Assembly: GCF_003367505.1 (NCBI RefSeq)
Contig: NZ_PXXX01000014.1
Location: forward strand, 1 to 64,000
Direction: 5' to 3'
Origin: Lysinibacillus capsici
GTDB taxonomy: Bacteria > Bacillota > Bacilli > Bacillales_A > Planococcaceae
Length of the DNA stretch: 64,000 nt
Made by a program: the position numbers and the translations under genes. Of the stretch, positions 34,314 through 43,006 are shown piece by piece (position 1 is the stretch's first letter; each line of letters begins with the position of its first letter). The notes beneath the pieces were generated by a model. The model was not told where the DNA came from. It ran no database searches and saw only the letters and a list, made by a program, of their open reading frames with translations.

Positions 34314-35953
34314 AGCCTGCTGGAAAATTAACACTCCGCTTTGTTTCGTATTTCATCATATTCTATCTATTGATCATTTCAGGTTTTATTATGAGTTTGG
34401 TGTTTTTTGCTATTTTTATCAATGACCGTGTTGGTGACAACATTCATGTGATGAGCTCCTTTGAAATCGAAGATGATGCAGTTGTAGAGCAAGGGAAGAC
34501 AGTTAAAATTGCTGATTATTTAGTGAAGAGAGCTGAAGAAAATGTTGGACAGCTTTATTTATTTGATCCAACCATGACGATTGTTGATTATACAGGAGAT
34601 ACATGTGGTCTATGTGGAAAGTCAGATAGTGAAATATTGGCATTGCAGCAACCAGGCATGCATACATGGGAATTGCCGAATTACTACTTATTATTTCTTC
34701 CAACTACTCCTGTGCAACCACTTTTTGAGGATGCGCTTGAAAACTGGACAGCGACAGGGGACATTTCAGCTGTAACACGGCAACGTCTAAAAGAAAATAA
34801 AGCTAGTGTTGAAATTTATGACGAGCAATGGAATCGAATTGAGGTCATAGGCGAACGTTATGAGAAGCTAAATAAGCCACAATTACTAGAGGAAAAATAC
34901 GATATTTTCGAGCATGCGGAGCTGAAGCAAAGTACAGCCTTAGCCAACGATAGGACATTTGTTGTAAGAATGCCTAATCCATCGTATAAGCCATTTGAAG
35001 AGCCTTTTAATAAGGCAATGGTACTGTTTGTTTCTATCTTCTTTGGGGGACATATTATTTTGCTGTTGGGCGTTATTTTCTTATCTATTAGTATTTCACG
35101 TCAATTCGTACGACCACTTGTCTATGTGATATCGCGCATTGAGCGACTTACCCAATTCGATTACAGTGAGATTAGTGACAAAAAAATCCATCATAAAAAG
35201 ACGGGTAAGTTGAAAAGAAAATTTAAACTGTTCCAACCTGTAGAAGAGTCACTCAATCACTTATCAGAGCGACTTGATTCAAATGAAAGGCAAATCAAGC
35301 ATGCAGAGCAATTACGGGAGGAGTGGATAACAGGTTTATCGCATGATTTAAAGACCCCGTTAAGCTCAATTTACGGTTATTCAACGATGCTGGCATCGGA
35401 GGATTATGAGTGGACAAAGGATGAGATGCGTATTTTTGCACAGACCATGCAGGAAAAGGCAACCTATATGGATGCACTTATTCAGGATTTGACGTATACG
35501 TATCAATTAAAAAATAAAGCCATACAGCTAGATAAAGTGGTACTGCCGCTAGCAACATGGCTACCACAATTTGCAGACGAACAGGTGTGTGTGAAGGTGT
35601 ATGGTGATGTGTTGTTACAAGCGGATGAGCTTTTACTCAAGCGAATAATGGATAATTTAATTACCAATGCGAAAAAATATACCCCTGAAGGCACGAAGGT
35701 AATTGTGGAAGCACAACATACTGGTAAAGAAGTAATGCTTACCATTGCTGATCAAGGACCTGGTATTCCACAGGAGGAGCTCGATAATCTATTCGAACGC
35801 TATTATCGAGGTACGAATACAACAGACGATATAACAGGAACAGGGCTAGGACTAGCCATTACGAAGCAGCTCATTGATTTACACAATGGTACAATTAGTG
35901 TCCGTTCAGGTAAGGATGGGACAATCTTTGTGCTAAAATTTCAATGTCATTAA
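34310..35953 (+). CDS. Sensor histidine kinase with large external domain containing CxxC
   Basis: A 547-residue kinase: membrane helix about 12-40, an extracytoplasmic domain of roughly 200 residues, second helix about 240-265, a HAMP-type linker, HisKA with His345 in GLSHDLKTPLSSIYGYS, and HATPase with DNLITNAKKYTP, DQGPGIP and GTGLGLAITKQ. The external domain contains TCGLCGK (Cys99, Cys102), a possible metal or redox site that is unusual among such sensors. Coupled to the 33612 regulator. Confidence 0.92.
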   Translation: MKPAGKLTLRFVSYFIIFYLLIISGFIMSLVFFAIFINDRVGDNIHVMSSFEIEDDAVVEQGKTVKIADYLVKRAEENVGQLYLFDPTMTIVDYTGDTCGLCGKSDSEILALQQPGMHTWELPNYYLLFLPTTPVQPLFEDALENWTATGDISAVTRQRLKENKASVEIYDEQWNRIEVIGERYEKLNKPQLLEEKYDIFEHAELKQSTALANDRTFVVRMPNPSYKPFEEPFNKAMVLFVSIFFGGHIILLLGVIFLSISISRQFVRPLVYVISRIERLTQFDYSEISDKKIHHKKTGKLKRKFKLFQPVEESLNHLSERLDSNERQIKHAEQLREEWITGLSHDLKTPLSSIYGYSTMLASEDYEWTKDEMRIFAQTMQEKATYMDALIQDLTYTYQLKNKAIQLDKVVLPLATWLPQFADEQVCVKVYGDVLLQADELLLKRIMDNLITNAKKYTPEGTKVIVEAQHTGKEVMLTIADQGPGIPQEELDNLFERYYRGTNTTDDITGTGLGLAITKQLIDLHNGTISVRSGKDGTIFVLKFQCH

Positions 35954-36023
35954 GTTGAATCTCTGGGCTTTCTTAAGATTGTACAAAGGTCTGTCATAGA
36001 ACTTAATTTCATTCAACAGAGTA

Positions 36024-36062
36024 AAGAGGTATCAAAGTGTTCATTTGATACCTCTTTTTTTA
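36024..36062. terminator. Bidirectional terminator
   Basis: GAGGTATCAAA pairs with TTTGATACCTC around GTGTTCA, flanked by A and T runs, between the convergent kinase and TetR genes. Confidence 0.85.
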
Positions 36063-36971
36063 TTTATTTTTCGTACATCGTTCAGCGGGCTGTTCAATTT
36101 TTACGTAACGCCATAAGTTATTGGCGATGTCACGGGCTTCTGCGATATGTTCTGTGCCGACGAAAGCTTTACGGAAAGGTGTAAGAAGTGATTCGATGAT
36201 AAAAAGCTTTGGTTTTTCCTTCTGCAATTCTTCTAATAAGAATTGTGCATACTCCAAACCTTCCATTGTTTCGTTATTCGATAATCCCTTTGTAAATCCT
36301 TGTAGTTGTTCAATAACCATTCCTTTTGTAACGGTTTTATAGTTCACGACATTTTGAATGGTATTAATCATTTCAACACTTACGATAATCTCTTTTGACT
36401 CAAGCATAGTGGGTATAATTACGCTAATATTGCGCAATGCTACACGTACAATAGCTTCTCGATTGATATATTTATAATCGGCAATAAAGACAGCACGTAG
36501 AGTGAGGTTAATCATTCCAAGTGTTTGAACAGCACATTCATAGCTAATAGGGCTAATCTCTTCTCCAAAGACTTGTACTAGACGATTGGCGAGCCATTCT
36601 AGTTCTTGTAAATGGTAATTAATAATAATTTTTTTTAGTTCTTTATCTCTTGATTGGAAGATGGATTCGAATATCTGTACTAAATTATGTTCACGATTGA
36701 CATACATGAGAACAGCGACTTGCTGCGTCAATACCTCTAAATCTGTAGGGTCTTTGCCATAAATGAGCTCATGGCGACGATTACTAGCTTCTTCGCGACC
36801 TTCATCTAAGATGGCGATTAAGCATTCATTTTTCGAAGTAAAATGATTATAAAATGTACCTTTAGAGATTTTAGCCGCATTGATGATGTCATTAATTGAT
36901 GTATCTAGAAAGCCTTTTTCAATAAAAAGTTCACGTGCTGCTGTTATAATTTGTCTTTTTCTTTTGTTCAT
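36060..36971 (-). CDS. TetR/AcrR-family regulator, long form
   Basis: A 303-residue repressor-like protein. The helix-turn-helix is TSINDIINAAKISKGTFYNH with FTSKNECL after it (about residues 23-50). The ligand-binding region is about 100 residues longer than in a typical TetR protein (190-200), with a C-terminal part containing SVEMINTIQNVVNYKTV and an all-helical tail. It is divergent from a DHA2 drug exporter across 157 bases, so it most likely represses that exporter until a toxic ligand binds. Confidence 0.9.
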   Translation of the reverse strand: MNKRKRQIITAARELFIEKGFLDTSINDIINAAKISKGTFYNHFTSKNECLIAILDEGREEASNRRHELIYGKDPTDLEVLTQQVAVLMYVNREHNLVQIFESIFQSRDKELKKIIINYHLQELEWLANRLVQVFGEEISPISYECAVQTLGMINLTLRAVFIADYKYINREAIVRVALRNISVIIPTMLESKEIIVSVEMINTIQNVVNYKTVTKGMVIEQLQGFTKGLSNNETMEGLEYAQFLLEELQKEKPKLFIIESLLTPFRKAFVGTEHIAEARDIANNLWRYVKIEQPAERCTKNK

Positions 36972-37047
36972 AACCTCACCTTTTTTATAATATTATACTC
37001 TTATTCTACACTTGGAATGCTTTTATATCAACGTTTATAAAAAATAT

Positions 37048-37093
37048 AAACTTATTTGTTGAAAAAAGTAGACTACGAGTATAAAATAAGTTT
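37048..37093. promoter_or_regulatory. Promoter flanked by an inverted repeat (candidate TetR operator)
   Basis: AAACTTATT (37048-37056) and AATAAGTTT (37085-37093) are perfect inverted repeats. Between them lie TTGAAA (37059-37064), TAAAAT (37082-37087, 17-base spacer) and the small palindrome GTAGACTAC (37068-37076). The arrangement suggests that a dimeric repressor covers the exporter promoter. Confidence 0.5.
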
Positions 37094-37128
37094 TATCGTA
37101 AAACACAAGAAAGAATTGAGGGATATAA

Positions 37129-38643
37129 ATGAATAGTGAGCAAACAATGAAAAAGCCCCCTTATGGCATGATAGCTATTCTATTTGTGGGTGCTTTTGTT
37201 GCTTTTCTAAATAACACATTGTTGAATGTGGCATTACCAACAATCATGAAAGATTTTGGGATCACCTATTCAAAAGTACAATGGTTAGCAACAGGGTATA
37301 TGCTTGTGAGCGGTATTCTAGTGCCTGCTTCAGCATTCTTTGTGACACGCTTTAAAAATAGACATTTATTTATTACAGCGATGTCTATCTTTACAATTGG
37401 TACAATTATGGCAGGTTTCGCTCCTAATTTTGGCGTGCTGCTAGCAGGTCGTATGGTGCAAGCAGCCGGAGCTTCTAGTATGTCACCACTTTTAATGAAC
37501 GTTATGCTAACAAGCTTCCCGAAAGAAAAGCGTGGGGCAGCAATGGGGATCTTTGGTTTAGTTATGATTATGGCGCCAGCAATTGGTCCTACATTATCAG
37601 GGTATATTGTGGAACATCATGATTGGCGTATGCTTTTCCAAATGATTATTCCATTTGCTTTAATTAGTTTATTATTTGGTGTTTGGAAATTAAGAAACGT
37701 GATGGAGACACGTGAAGTTCACTTAGATTTCCTTTCAGTACTTTTATCAACAGTTGCATTTGGTGGTATTTTATACGGCTTTAGTACAGCAGGAGATAAA
37801 GGTTGGTCAAGTCCATGGGTATATGGCACAATTACAATTGGCTTCATCGCTTTAATTATTTTCGTTGTTAAACAGCTGAAAATGGATGAGCCATTACTGG
37901 AACTACGTATCTATAAATATCCAATGTTTGCTTTAGGGTCTGTTATCTCAGTTATTGTCTCTATGGCAATGTTCTCAGGGATGATTTTAACACCAGCATA
38001 TGTACAGTCTATCCGTGGTATCGAACCATTTGAAGCAGGCTTAATGATGCTTCCAGGAGCACTTGTCATGGGGATTATGTCACCAATCACTGGTAAGCTT
38101 TTCGATAAATTTGGTCCACGTGTGTTAGCCATTATTGGATTAACGATTACAACAATCGCAACTTTCGGTTTAACAAAGTTAGAAATTGATTCAAGCTACA
38201 CATATATCGTATCGATGTATACAATTCGTATGTTCGGTATGTCGATGGTCATGATGCCTATTATGACAAACGGTTTAAATCAACTACCACAAATAATGAA
38301 TCCACATGGTACAGCGATTAACAATACATTACAGCAGGTATCAGGAGCAATCGGTAGTGCGATCCTTGTAACATTTATGAATAATCGTACAAAAGTTAAA
38401 GCGGAAGAATTAATTGCAGAAGCCAAAGCGAATGCTGCACAATCAGGAGCAGCGCCTACAGCAGAGCAAATGCAACAAATGCAAGATCAGATTATGCAAA
38501 CTGCCTTATTAGATGGTATTACGCATTCCTTCTTAATTGCAGCTGGTATAACAGTGATTGCAGTGGTACTTGCATTCTTCTTGAAACGCGTAAAAGTTGA
38601 AAGCGCAGCAGCGTCAATGGATTTAAAAAAACCAACTAAATAA
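37129..38643 (+). CDS. DHA2-type MFS multidrug exporter (EmrB/LmrB-like)
   Basis: A 504-residue transporter with 14 predicted membrane helices, the number typical of the DHA2 drug:H+ antiporters. It opens with helix 1 containing FLNNTLLNVALPTIMKDFG and includes LLAGRMVQAAGASSMSPLLM and GLVMIMAPAIGPTLSG (motif C, the antiporter motif). The C-terminal loop (AEELIAEAKANAAQSGAAPT) is hydrophilic before helix 14. Regulated by the divergent TetR gene; closed by a terminator at 38651. Confidence 0.92.
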   Translation: MNSEQTMKKPPYGMIAILFVGAFVAFLNNTLLNVALPTIMKDFGITYSKVQWLATGYMLVSGILVPASAFFVTRFKNRHLFITAMSIFTIGTIMAGFAPNFGVLLAGRMVQAAGASSMSPLLMNVMLTSFPKEKRGAAMGIFGLVMIMAPAIGPTLSGYIVEHHDWRMLFQMIIPFALISLLFGVWKLRNVMETREVHLDFLSVLLSTVAFGGILYGFSTAGDKGWSSPWVYGTITIGFIALIIFVVKQLKMDEPLLELRIYKYPMFALGSVISVIVSMAMFSGMILTPAYVQSIRGIEPFEAGLMMLPGALVMGIMSPITGKLFDKFGPRVLAIIGLTITTIATFGLTKLEIDSSYTYIVSMYTIRMFGMSMVMMPIMTNGLNQLPQIMNPHGTAINNTLQQVSGAIGSAILVTFMNNRTKVKAEELIAEAKANAAQSGAAPTAEQMQQMQDQIMQTALLDGITHSFLIAAGITVIAVVLAFFLKRVKVESAAASMDLKKPTK

Positions 38644-38650
38644 ACAAAGT

Positions 38651-38691
38651 AGCCCTAGTCAGTAAATATTTACTGGCTAGGGCTTTTTTTA
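38651..38691 (+). terminator. Terminator of the MFS exporter gene
   Basis: AGCCCTAGTCAGTAAA pairs with TTTACTGGCTAGGGCT, followed by a T-run. Confidence 0.9.
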
Positions 38692-38802
38692 TTGAGTACA
38701 CATGAAAAAAAATTTTAGGATTGGTGTTATTTTTCATCATTTTATTTTATATGATAATACTAATTTACAGAAAATTTAGATATTTAATAGTGGGGTGCTT
38801 CC

Positions 38803-39822
38803 TTGGTAGATGCATATATAACTGGCTTAGTGAAAGAACAGAAAATTCCAGGTGCTGTATTAATTGTTCAGCAGCAAGAAAGAAGGCTATTTTCATGCAA
38901 TTATGGAGCCTATACTGCTGAGGATGGCAGCGAGCAAGCTATTTTAAGTAATACGTTGTTTGATTTAGCCTCCTTAACAAAAGTTGTCGCAACACTCCCA
39001 GCTATTTTACTCCTGATGAGTCGAAATCAAGTTTATATAACAGATCCAGTCCAAACCTATTTGCCTGATTTTAATTATCCTCTTATTACAATCCAGCATT
39101 TATTGCAGCATTGCTCAGGATTGCCAGCAGATTTAACACCTGTAGTTAAAAGACATCATAAGCGTGACATCCTGCAGGAGGTACTGGCAAGTGATGTAGT
39201 ATGGCAGCCAAATGAACAAGTGCAATATAGTGATTTAGGTATGATTATTATAGGAAAGGTGATTGAGGAAGTTACTGGCATTTCATTAAAAAGTTTTGTA
39301 GAGCAAGAGGTTTTTAAGCCATGGGGCATGCATCATACATGTTTTCAACTGCCTGTGCATACAAGAAGGCTTGCAGCATCTACAGAAATGGTGGCAGGTC
39401 AATTTGTACAGGGAATAGTCCATGATGAGAAAGCTTTATTACTAGATGGTATTGCTGGTAGTGCAGGTTTATTTTCATGTGTAGAGGATTTAGCAAAGTA
39501 TGCGGAAATTTGGTTGGGGATCAAGCAACAAAGTGTAATTCCATATGAATGGTTAGAGCTTGCCTATACGAAAACTTTTAAAACGAGGGGACTTGGGTTT
39601 GAAGTATGGGGAGGAGATGAAGCATCATTTTGTTTTGGTAGGAGGTGGAGCAAGGGCTCATTTGGTCATACAGGATTTACAGGCACGAGTATTTGGATGG
39701 ACCCTGTAAAAAAGGCATTTGTCATTTTACTAACGAATGCTGTGCATTATGGGAGAAATACAAACATGGGAAGGATTAGAGAGAAGCTTCATACGATGAT
39801 TTATGAAAAATTACTGATATGA
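38803..39822 (+). CDS. Serine hydrolase of the beta-lactamase/PBP family (AmiE-like)
   Basis: A 339-residue S12-type hydrolase. It has the SxxK motif at Ser57-Lys60 (FDLASLTKVV), a Tyr-Ser-Asp motif (EQVQYSDLGMI) and a C-terminal HTG box (FGHTGFTGTS). In B. subtilis the homologous slot of the muropeptide operon is AmiE (YbbE), an N-acetylmuramoyl-L-alanine amidase of this fold; the same role is suggested by context. I see no signal peptide from TTG 38803 (SD TGGGGTG), which would place it in the cytoplasm unless an upstream signal has been lost. It overlaps the frame of the next gene. Confidence 0.82.
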   Translation: MVDAYITGLVKEQKIPGAVLIVQQQERRLFSCNYGAYTAEDGSEQAILSNTLFDLASLTKVVATLPAILLLMSRNQVYITDPVQTYLPDFNYPLITIQHLLQHCSGLPADLTPVVKRHHKRDILQEVLASDVVWQPNEQVQYSDLGMIIIGKVIEEVTGISLKSFVEQEVFKPWGMHHTCFQLPVHTRRLAASTEMVAGQFVQGIVHDEKALLLDGIAGSAGLFSCVEDLAKYAEIWLGIKQQSVIPYEWLELAYTKTFKTRGLGFEVWGGDEASFCFGRRWSKGSFGHTGFTGTSIWMDPVKKAFVILLTNAVHYGRNTNMGRIREKLHTMIYEKLLI

Positions 39823-39839
39823 AGGGTGGATCTGCTGGT

Positions 39840-41132
39840 ATGAGACAAAAGAGTAAATGGTTATTGTTGCTTCTTTTATTACTCGTTGTGGGTTTAGTAG
39901 GCTGTAACACGAACGAGAAAATAACGACCTCAACCACACCTGATAATGAAGAGAAATCGAAAACTGAAGAGGTTTCGCTAACAATAGGGAGTTGGCGCAC
40001 AGAAGATGTTGCCAAGTATGAAAAAGTGATTGCTTTATTCAATGCACAACATCCTGAAATACATGTTTCATTTAATCCAACTAAAAATACTGAATATAAT
40101 ACAGTCCTCAATACGGCATTACAGGCTGGAGAGGGTCCAGATATTTTTCACTTACGTCCTTATGCAGCTGGATTGAAGCTTGCGGAGGCAGGTTATGTTG
40201 AGAAAATAAACAGTTTAAATGGATTGAATGTATTTCCTGAAGAAGCATTACAGGCTTCTCGTGATGACCAAGGGAATCAGTACGGTGTACCAATTAACTT
40301 AAGCTCTACACAATTTTTCTATAATAAGAAGATTTTTAAAGATAATAATCTTGAAATTCCTACTACATGGGATGAATTCATAGCATTAAATGATCAATTA
40401 TTAGAAAAGGGTATTACACCAATTGCAATGGGTACAAAAGAAGGCTGGCTATTATCGTTGCTACACGGTATTGTCGGTCCTGCTGTTTATGAGGGCAATG
40501 ACTTTTACCAAGCAGTGCTCGCAGGAGAAAAGGATTTTACAGATCCGAAGTTTATTGAATCCATTCAAGTAATGAATGACTTGAAAAAGTATTTTCCTGT
40601 CAATTCAGAAGGCTTAGGAATGGATGATATCCGTACTTTGTTTGCACTAGAAGACGCGGCAATGTTCCCGTTAGGTAGCTGGGAAATTCCTGTTGTATTA
40701 GAAATGAATCCAGATTTAGATTTAGGTTATTTTCCTATTCCATCTAAAGAGAGTAATACAACAGTGACGACTTGGGTAGATGGCTCATTTGCGATCAATG
40801 CTAATTCGAAAAATAAAGAAGCAGCTAAAGTATTTTTAGAATTTTTAACAACTAAGGAGTTTGGCGATTTGTTTGTAAAAGAGTTTTCTATGATCAGCGC
40901 TATTCCAGGTATTACCTCTGACGATGCATTGTTAAATGCTATTAGTCATTCGACTGCAAATGAAGCAACGCCATATATGTGGGTAACTAATTTTACTGGT
41001 GGGGACCCAACAACAAAGAGCTTGCTTGAAAGTGAGCTACAAGGCATGTATTTAGGTCAAGTAACGCCTGAAGAGGTTGCCACAAAAGTACAGGAAAACG
41101 CTAAAACTTGGTTTACGCCATTTCAAAAATAA
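39840..41132 (+). CDS. Sugar ABC transporter substrate-binding lipoprotein
   Basis: A 430-residue family-1 solute-binding protein. The signal peptide ends in the lipobox LVGC (VVGLVGCNTNEK), so it is anchored by lipid outside the membrane. The mature part opens with LTIGSWRTEDVAKYEKVIAL and contains YGVPINLSSTQFFYNKKIF and EAAMFPLGSWE, typical of carbohydrate binders. The position next to murQ and a sugar kinase suggests MurNAc, MurNAc-peptide or GlcNAc-MurNAc as ligand. ATG 39840 is chosen because AAGGGTGG precedes it; ATG 39819 lacks an SD. Confidence 0.9.
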   Translation: MRQKSKWLLLLLLLLVVGLVGCNTNEKITTSTTPDNEEKSKTEEVSLTIGSWRTEDVAKYEKVIALFNAQHPEIHVSFNPTKNTEYNTVLNTALQAGEGPDIFHLRPYAAGLKLAEAGYVEKINSLNGLNVFPEEALQASRDDQGNQYGVPINLSSTQFFYNKKIFKDNNLEIPTTWDEFIALNDQLLEKGITPIAMGTKEGWLLSLLHGIVGPAVYEGNDFYQAVLAGEKDFTDPKFIESIQVMNDLKKYFPVNSEGLGMDDIRTLFALEDAAMFPLGSWEIPVVLEMNPDLDLGYFPIPSKESNTTVTTWVDGSFAINANSKNKEAAKVFLEFLTTKEFGDLFVKEFSMISAIPGITSDDALLNAISHSTANEATPYMWVTNFTGGDPTTKSLLESELQGMYLGQVTPEEVATKVQENAKTWFTPFQK

Positions 41133-41148
41133 TGAAAGTATCAAGTCA

Positions 41149-41188
41149 GTAGACCCCTGAAGTGCTATAAGGAGTTTAGGGGTCTTGT
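41149..41188 (+). terminator. Intra-operon hairpin between binding protein and permeases
   Basis: AGACCCCTGAA pairs with TTTAGGGGTCT, followed by TGTTGTTTC, a weak T-tract. A partial terminator or RNA-processing barrier here would give more binding protein than permease, as is common in ABC sugar operons. Confidence 0.6.
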
Positions 41189-41218
41189 TGTTTCATGATT
41201 AGTAAAAGGAGGCTGCTC

Positions 41219-42166
41219 ATGATAAGAGAATATACAGCTCCATCAGTAAGAAGGAGGAAATCGAGAGTAAGGTGGACTATCCATCTTTTCCCTATTCCTG
41301 CACTAATAATCTATGGGTTGTTTGTGCTTTATCCGATATTAGCGGCATTATCCTATAGTTTTTTTGAATGGAAAGGGATGGCTCGTGGTGATTTTATCGG
41401 TTTCCAAAATTTTGTGACGCTTTTTACGACAGAACCCTATGGCTCCATGTTTTGGAATGCCTTTAAACATAATGTCCTCTATTTTGTTGTGCAAATGATT
41501 GTGATGAATGGATTAGCCTTCTTTCTTGCCTTTATTATTTATCAAAAAATTAAAGGTGCAGAGTTTTTTAAGGCTGCTTTCTTTCTACCGCGATTATTAT
41601 CAGTGATTGTTGTAGGTTTCTTATGGAAGCTCATTCTAAATCCGAATTTTGGTACTTTAAATGTCATTTTGGAGAAATTAGGTCTTGAAACTTTACAAAA
41701 GGCTTGGCTTGGTGATCCCAACACGGCGTTAATCGCCATTATTTTAGTCAATTGTTGGTTTGGATTAGGTTTTGGTGTCTTAATTTTTCTTGCTGGCTTT
41801 CAAGGGATCCCAAGTGAGTTAGTCGAAGCTGCAAAGTTAGATGGCGCTAAGGGTTTTACTTTATTGCGTACGATTTACTTGCCTTTAATGGTGCCATCAA
41901 TTATGATCATGGGCATTTTAACATTTATCCAGTCATTTGAAGCATTTGAATTAGTATATGCAATGCAGGGCTCCATGGGAGAGCCGTACTATTCTACAGA
42001 TACGTTAGCTGTGTTTTTCTATCGCTTAGCATTTGGTAGCTCTACCGCTTCTGGGGCAACAGCTATTGGGTTGGGTTCGGCGTTAGCTACAGTACTATTC
42101 TTATTTATATTAGTTTGTACCACGCTATTTTTACGCTTTACCAATAAAAAGAATGTTCAAATGTAA
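41219..42166 (+). CDS. Sugar ABC transporter permease 1
   Basis: A 315-residue MalF-type inner-membrane permease with six helices and the EAA loop that docks the ATPase (ELVEAAKLDGAKGFTLLRTI and the YLPLMVPS that follows). A basic N terminus RRRKSRVRW precedes helix 1. ATG 41219 follows AAAGGAGG; the earlier ATG 41195 lies upstream of this SD. It pairs with the next gene as the transmembrane channel. Confidence 0.92.
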   Translation: MIREYTAPSVRRRKSRVRWTIHLFPIPALIIYGLFVLYPILAALSYSFFEWKGMARGDFIGFQNFVTLFTTEPYGSMFWNAFKHNVLYFVVQMIVMNGLAFFLAFIIYQKIKGAEFFKAAFFLPRLLSVIVVGFLWKLILNPNFGTLNVILEKLGLETLQKAWLGDPNTALIAIILVNCWFGLGFGVLIFLAGFQGIPSELVEAAKLDGAKGFTLLRTIYLPLMVPSIMIMGILTFIQSFEAFELVYAMQGSMGEPYYSTDTLAVFFYRLAFGSSTASGATAIGLGSALATVLFLFILVCTTLFLRFTNKKNVQM

Positions 42167-42178
42167 GGGGTGATTATA

Positions 42179-43006
42179 GTGAAGCAAGGCGCTATTTGGG
42201 TTCGACCATTTTATTATCTTGTGGTGTTTACGGTGGCGACCATTAGTTTATATCCAATTTTGTTAATGATTTTATCTTCATTTAAAAAGAGCGTGGATAT
42301 CTATAAAAATCCATTGGGTTTACCGACTAGCTTTAGCTTAGATACTTATCGTACATTATTAGCAAAAATTCCATTTACAACATACTTTCTAAACAGTCTA
42401 TTTGTCAGTATTGTATCTGTGATACTAATAGTGGTTGTTTGTTCACTGGCTGCATTTTATATTGCTCGCTTTAAATTTTCTTGGAATCATGCATTGTTCT
42501 TTATTTTTTTATTAGGCATGATGATTCCTATAAAATTGGGGATTGTCCCGCTCTTTATATTAATGCGTGATTTAGGACTGATAAATTCCTTATGGTCTTT
42601 AATTTTGATGAACATGGCGACAAGTATTCCATTATCCATGCTGATCTTAACTGGCTTTTTTAAAACAATGCCTTATGAATTAGAGGAAGCAGCCCGTATA
42701 GATGGGGCGGGGAACTTAAGAGTTCTTTGGCATGTAATGTTACCGTTAATGAGACCTGCCCTTGGAACAGTGGTTATTATAAATTTTATTGCTTCATGGA
42801 ATGATTTCTTCTTCCCACTTATTTTTATTACAGAAAAAATGAAACGGACGATACCTGTTGGAATGATGTCACTTTTTGGTGAGCATTCGGCAGATTGGGG
42901 CTCTCTTTTTGCAGGTTTAACATTAGCTTCATTACCAATGATCCTATTATTCTTTATTGCCTCAAAGCAATTTATGGAGGGGCTGACGGCTGGTGCCATT
43001 AAATAG
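42179..43006 (+). CDS. Sugar ABC transporter permease 2
   Basis: A 275-residue MalG-type permease with six helices and the EAA loop (ELEEAARIDGAGNLRVLWHV, then MLPLMRPALG). GTG 42179 sits 6 bases after AAGGGGTG; an in-frame GTG 42170 overlaps that SD. Its end overlaps the kinase gene by 14 bases. No ATPase gene is present in the operon. Confidence 0.92.
   Translation: MKQGAIWVRPFYYLVVFTVATISLYPILLMILSSFKKSVDIYKNPLGLPTSFSLDTYRTLLAKIPFTTYFLNSLFVSIVSVILIVVVCSLAAFYIARFKFSWNHALFFIFLLGMMIPIKLGIVPLFILMRDLGLINSLWSLILMNMATSIPLSMLILTGFFKTMPYELEEAARIDGAGNLRVLWHVMLPLMRPALGTVVIINFIASWNDFFFPLIFITEKMKRTIPVGMMSLFGEHSADWGSLFAGLTLASLPMILLFFIASKQFMEGLTAGAIK

Noticed and set aside
38721..38921. A 66-codon frame overlapping the start of the serine hydrolase
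   Set aside because: Its second half is an out-of-frame shadow of the hydrolase gene. Its hydrophobic first part is treated as a separate observation.
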